Assembly: GCA_005798965.1 (NCBI GenBank)
Contig: SYIB01000300.1
Coordinates: 1-10,724, forward strand
Direction of reading: 5' to 3'
DNA from: Planctomycetia bacterium
Lineage (GTDB): Bacteria > Planctomycetota > Phycisphaerae > Phycisphaerales > SM1A02
DNA: 10,724 bases
A model generated the notes under the pieces. The model was not told where the DNA came from, did no database searches, and saw only the letters and a program-made list of their open reading frames with translations. Shown here piece by piece: positions 8,267 to 10,724 of the stretch (position 1 is the stretch's first letter; each line of letters opens with the position of its first letter). The position numbers and the translations under genes are program-made.

Positions 8267-8887
8267 ATGACGACGTTCGCGACACCATCTTCGACCACGG
8301 CCCCGGCCTCGACGGAAACCTCCGTCGCGCAGACCTGGGGACTCGTGGCCCGCTTCGCCAACCCGGCTGAGCTCATGCAGGCTGCAGAAGCCGTGCGCAA
8401 GTCCGGCTACCGCTACTGGGACTGCCACTCGCCGTTCCCGATCCACGGGATCGACCACGCGATGGGCATCAGCCGCACGATCCTGCCGGTGGTCGTCTTC
8501 GGCGCCGGCGCGGCGGGCTGCACGCTGGGCTTCCTCCTGCAGTCGTTCACGAACTCCTTCGACTTCAGCATCTGGGCCATGGTCTGGGTGACGGGCTACC
8601 CGTTCCTGATCAGCGGCAAGCCGCTGCTCTCGTTCCCGGCGTTCGTGCCGGTCATGTTCGAACTCACCATCCTGCTGAGCGCGCTGTCCGCGGCGTTCGG
8701 CATGCTGGCCTTCAACCAGCTGCCGGAGCTCTACCACCCGCTCCTCAAGCACCCGGGTTTCGGACGCGCGACCGATGACCGGTTCTTCATCTCGATCGAG
8801 GCGCGCGACCCGCAGTTCCTGCGCTCCAAGACGGGCGAGTTCCTGAAGTCGCTGGGAGCGTCCAGCGTGGAGGTGGTCGAGTCATGA
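8267..8887 (+). CDS. actD: Alternative Complex III subunit ActD (DUF3341 membrane protein)
   Basis: The protein has 206 residues. A soluble N-terminal part (about 22-66) includes WGLVARFANPAELMQAA and the conserved segment SGYRYWDCHSPFPIHGID, which is typical of DUF3341 proteins. Two hydrophobic helices follow at about 70-96 and 123-149, joined by a segment with YPFLISGKPLLSFPAFVPV. The tail contains HPGFGRATDDRFFISIE and is predicted to be cytoplasmic. ActD carries no cofactor and is thought to support the membrane arm beside ActC and ActF. The ATG at 8267 has only a weak purine stretch (GAGAA) upstream. The first 20 residues are Ser/Thr/Ala-rich and may be a variable extension. It starts 24 nt after actC and overlaps actE by 4 nt. 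Confidence 0.93.
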   Translation: MTTFATPSSTTAPASTETSVAQTWGLVARFANPAELMQAAEAVRKSGYRYWDCHSPFPIHGIDHAMGISRTILPVVVFGAGAAGCTLGFLLQSFTNSFDFSIWAMVWVTGYPFLISGKPLLSFPAFVPVMFELTILLSALSAAFGMLAFNQLPELYHPLLKHPGFGRATDDRFFISIEARDPQFLRSKTGEFLKSLGASSVEVVES

Positions 8888-9567
8888 TCCAGATGCCCCC
8901 GAAGATCTTCTTCTACCTCGGCATCGTCGCCGCCTGCGCAGCGCTGATCCCGCCGGTCCTCGCGGTGCAGTCCCGCAACACCACCAGCGAGAAGCCGCCG
9001 CTGCATGTGTTCCTGGACATGGACGTGCAGCCCAAGTTCAAGCCCCAGACCGAGTCGGTGCTCTTCGCCGACGGCCGCTCCGCGCGCCCGCAGCCCGTCG
9101 GCACGGTCGCCCGCGACGAGGCCATGGAAGATGCCCACCGCAACTTCGGCGTCGTCGATGGCCAGTGGGCCACCACGATGCCTCGTGACCTGCCGGTGTC
9201 GATGGATCTCCTGCGCCGCGGCCAGGAACGATTCAACATCTACTGCACTGCATGCCACGGCTACGCGGGCGAGGGCAACGGCACCGTCAATCGCCGCGCG
9301 CTCGAACTGGTCTCCAACGCATCCGGCCCGGTGAATGGCACCGTCTGGGTGCCGGCCAAGAACATCCACGACTCCACCGTGACGGTGCAGCCGATCGGCC
9401 AGCTCTTCAACACCGTCACGCACGGGATCCGCAACATGGCCGGCTACGGCACGCAGATCCCCACCGATGATCGTTGGGCGATCGTCGCCTACGTGAAGGC
9501 CCTGCAGCGCAGCTTCGATGCGCAGCTGCAGGATGTCCCGCCTGACCAACGGAGCAAGGTGCAATGA
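8884..9567 (+). CDS. actE: Alternative Complex III subunit ActE, monoheme cytochrome c
   Basis: The protein has 227 residues. The N-terminus has a hydrophobic stretch (8-28) containing V15-A16-A17-C18, a lipobox-like sequence, so C18 may be lipidated as described for ActE in Flavobacterium. An uncleaved membrane anchor is the alternative. A single class-I cytochrome c domain covers about 105-212, with heme motif C121-T-A-C124-H125 (FNIYCTACHGYAGEGNG). The likely distal ligand is M185 in GIRNMAGYGTQIP, and a C-terminal helix DRWAIVAYVKALQRS (196-210) follows. ActE is periplasmic and is expected to receive electrons from ActA. Its ATG overlaps the actD stop (ATGA), with GGAGG 10 nt upstream. 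It overlaps actF in the same way. Confidence 0.94.
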   Translation: MIQMPPKIFFYLGIVAACAALIPPVLAVQSRNTTSEKPPLHVFLDMDVQPKFKPQTESVLFADGRSARPQPVGTVARDEAMEDAHRNFGVVDGQWATTMPRDLPVSMDLLRRGQERFNIYCTACHGYAGEGNGTVNRRALELVSNASGPVNGTVWVPAKNIHDSTVTVQPIGQLFNTVTHGIRNMAGYGTQIPTDDRWAIVAYVKALQRSFDAQLQDVPPDQRSKVQ

Positions 9568-10724
9568 GCCACTCGCACGATCACGCCGACCTGCGCCCCT
9601 CGAACACGCGCGCCGATGCGGCGATCGCCCGCATCGGCGGTCGGCTCCAAGCCGCTGCAGCGCTGCTGCTGGCAGTCGCTGCGTGGCTCGCGTGGAAGGG
9701 CGGCAACCCCAACGAGACCGCGAAGCTCTACCTCGTGTCGTTCACCTTCATCCTCGCGATTTCGCTGGGGGGGTTGTTCTTCACGATGATCCAGTTCCTG
9801 ACCCGCGCGGGATGGTCGGTGGCGGTGCGCCGTCCGGCCGAGGCGCTCGCCGCGAACCTGCGCTGGCTGTGGATCCCGTTCATGCTGCCACTGCTCTGGC
9901 TGTGGTGGAAGGGCGGACAGCACCATGAGCCCGGCACGCACGCGCTCGGCCTCGACGTGCTGTGGCCATGGGCGAACCTCGAGCACATGCAGCAGCACGA
10001 ACCCGCTGAGTACGACAACGTGCTCAAGAAGTCCGGCTGGCTGAACCCGAACTTCTTCGTGCTGCGTGCCGCGATCTACTTCGCGGTCTGGGCCGTGCTC
10101 GCCACGGTCTTCTTCAAGGGCTCGACCGCGCAGGATTCGGCCGGCGGCACCGCCACGACCGATCGCCTGCAGAAGCTCTCCGGCCCGTCGATCATCCTTT
10201 TCGGCCTGACGGTGACCTTTGCCGCGTTCGACTGGATGATGTCGATCACCCCGACGTGGTTCAGCACGATGTTCGGCGTCTACTTCTTCACCGTCTGCTG
10301 CACGGCCGGGTTCAGCGCCATGGCGCTGGTCACGATCCGCCTGCAGTCGCTCGGTGCGCTCAAGGGCATCGTGACCCGCGAGCACCTTCAGGACCTCGGC
10401 AAGTACATCTTCGCCTTCGGCATCGTCTTCTGGGCCTACATCGGCTTCAGCCAGTACATGCTGATCTGGTACGGCAACATCCCCGAGGAGACCACATGGT
10501 TCATGGCCCGCCAGATGGGCGACTGGACCGTGTTCAGCTGGCTGCTCATCGCGGGCCACTTCGTGGTGCCGTTCGTCTTCATGATCAGCCGCTGGATGAA
10601 GCGCTGGAACGTCACCCTCGCGCTGTCCGCAGCCTGGATGCTGTTCATGTCGGCGGTCGACCTGTACTGGCTCATCGTCCCCGTGATCCCGGCCGGCCTC
10701 GTCGATGCAACGACCTACGCGGAA
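9564..10724 (+). CDS. actF: Alternative Complex III subunit ActF, membrane protein, cut by the right edge
   Basis: The frame opens at ATG 9564 and stays open for 387 codons to the window end, with no stop in sight. ActF is a membrane protein related to ActC but without the quinol site. Nine or so hydrophobic segments are visible, at about 28-45, 54-79, 98-116, 163-185, 207-231, 236-259, 281-303, 320-341 and 351-376, consistent with a ten-helix protein missing its end. Recognisable ActF stretches are FAAFDWMMSITPTWFSTMFG (219-238), LGKYIFAFGIVFWAYIGFSQ (278-297) and WYGNIPEETTWF (302-313). The N-terminus MSHSHDHAD is His-rich. The ATG overlaps the actE stop (ATGA), with AAGG (9556-9559) 4 nt upstream. 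Its proposed roles are structural support and possibly a proton path. Most of the protein is present. Confidence 0.93.
   Translation, partial: MSHSHDHADLRPSNTRADAAIARIGGRLQAAAALLLAVAAWLAWKGGNPNETAKLYLVSFTFILAISLGGLFFTMIQFLTRAGWSVAVRRPAEALAANLRWLWIPFMLPLLWLWWKGGQHHEPGTHALGLDVLWPWANLEHMQQHEPAEYDNVLKKSGWLNPNFFVLRAAIYFAVWAVLATVFFKGSTAQDSAGGTATTDRLQKLSGPSIILFGLTVTFAAFDWMMSITPTWFSTMFGVYFFTVCCTAGFSAMALVTIRLQSLGALKGIVTREHLQDLGKYIFAFGIVFWAYIGFSQYMLIWYGNIPEETTWFMARQMGDWTVFSWLLIAGHFVVPFVFMISRWMKRWNVTLALSAAWMLFMSAVDLYWLIVPVIPAGLVDATTYAE

Noticed and set aside
9489..10559. 356-codon open frame antisense to actE and actF
   Set aside because: The composition is that of reversed GC-rich coding sequence. The plus strand has an uninterrupted ActF frame with family motifs.

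Overview
The window is GC-rich (AT-rich only around 2688-2700) and densely coding. It looks like a chromosomal piece of a respiring bacterium that uses Alternative Complex III (ACIII) in place of a cytochrome bc1 complex. ACIII is known from Bacteroidota, Chloroflexota, Planctomycetota, Acidobacteriota, Myxococcota and some others. The base composition, the enlarged TatC loop and the divergent housekeeping genes would suit a planctomycete-like lineage (for example Phycisphaerae). That placement is my inference and no 16S or other marker is present to test it.

The left part (1-2644) is transcribed leftward. From right to left it holds tatD (metal-dependent DNase/hydrolase), tatC (Tat translocase, with an unusual insertion of about 65 residues in a periplasmic loop), tadA (tRNA adenosine-34 deaminase), and after a 106-nt gap the first 48 codons of a secreted or membrane-anchored protein that runs off the left edge. 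tatD and tatC are separated by 9 nt, and tatC and tadA overlap by 1 nt, so these three are probably one transcript.

The divergent intergenic region (2645-2799) holds an imperfect 18/19-bp tandem repeat that ends exactly at a perfect TATAAT hexamer, and a CRP/FNR-type half-site pair (GTGA-N6-TCAC) just before the actA ribosome binding site.

The right part (2800-10724) is the rightward operon actA-actB-actC-actD-actE-actF. It encodes the pentaheme cytochrome ActA, the fused molybdopterin-like/iron-sulfur subunit ActB with a variant Tat signal, the NrfD-like quinol-binding membrane subunit ActC, the DUF3341 subunit ActD, the monoheme cytochrome ActE and the membrane subunit ActF, which is cut by the right edge after 387 codons. 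Three of the five junctions are ATGA overlaps. Together these subunits should oxidise (mena)quinol and pass electrons through iron-sulfur clusters and hemes to a cytochrome c or directly to a terminal oxidase. In known genomes cox genes often follow, which would lie beyond this window.

I found no mobile elements, CRISPR arrays, tRNA or rRNA genes. I see no clearly undescribed multi-gene system. The points most worth a second look are the repeat-promoter arrangement between tatD and actA, the small motif arrays, the TatC insertion next to a Tat-dependent client operon, and the secreted protein at the left edge.
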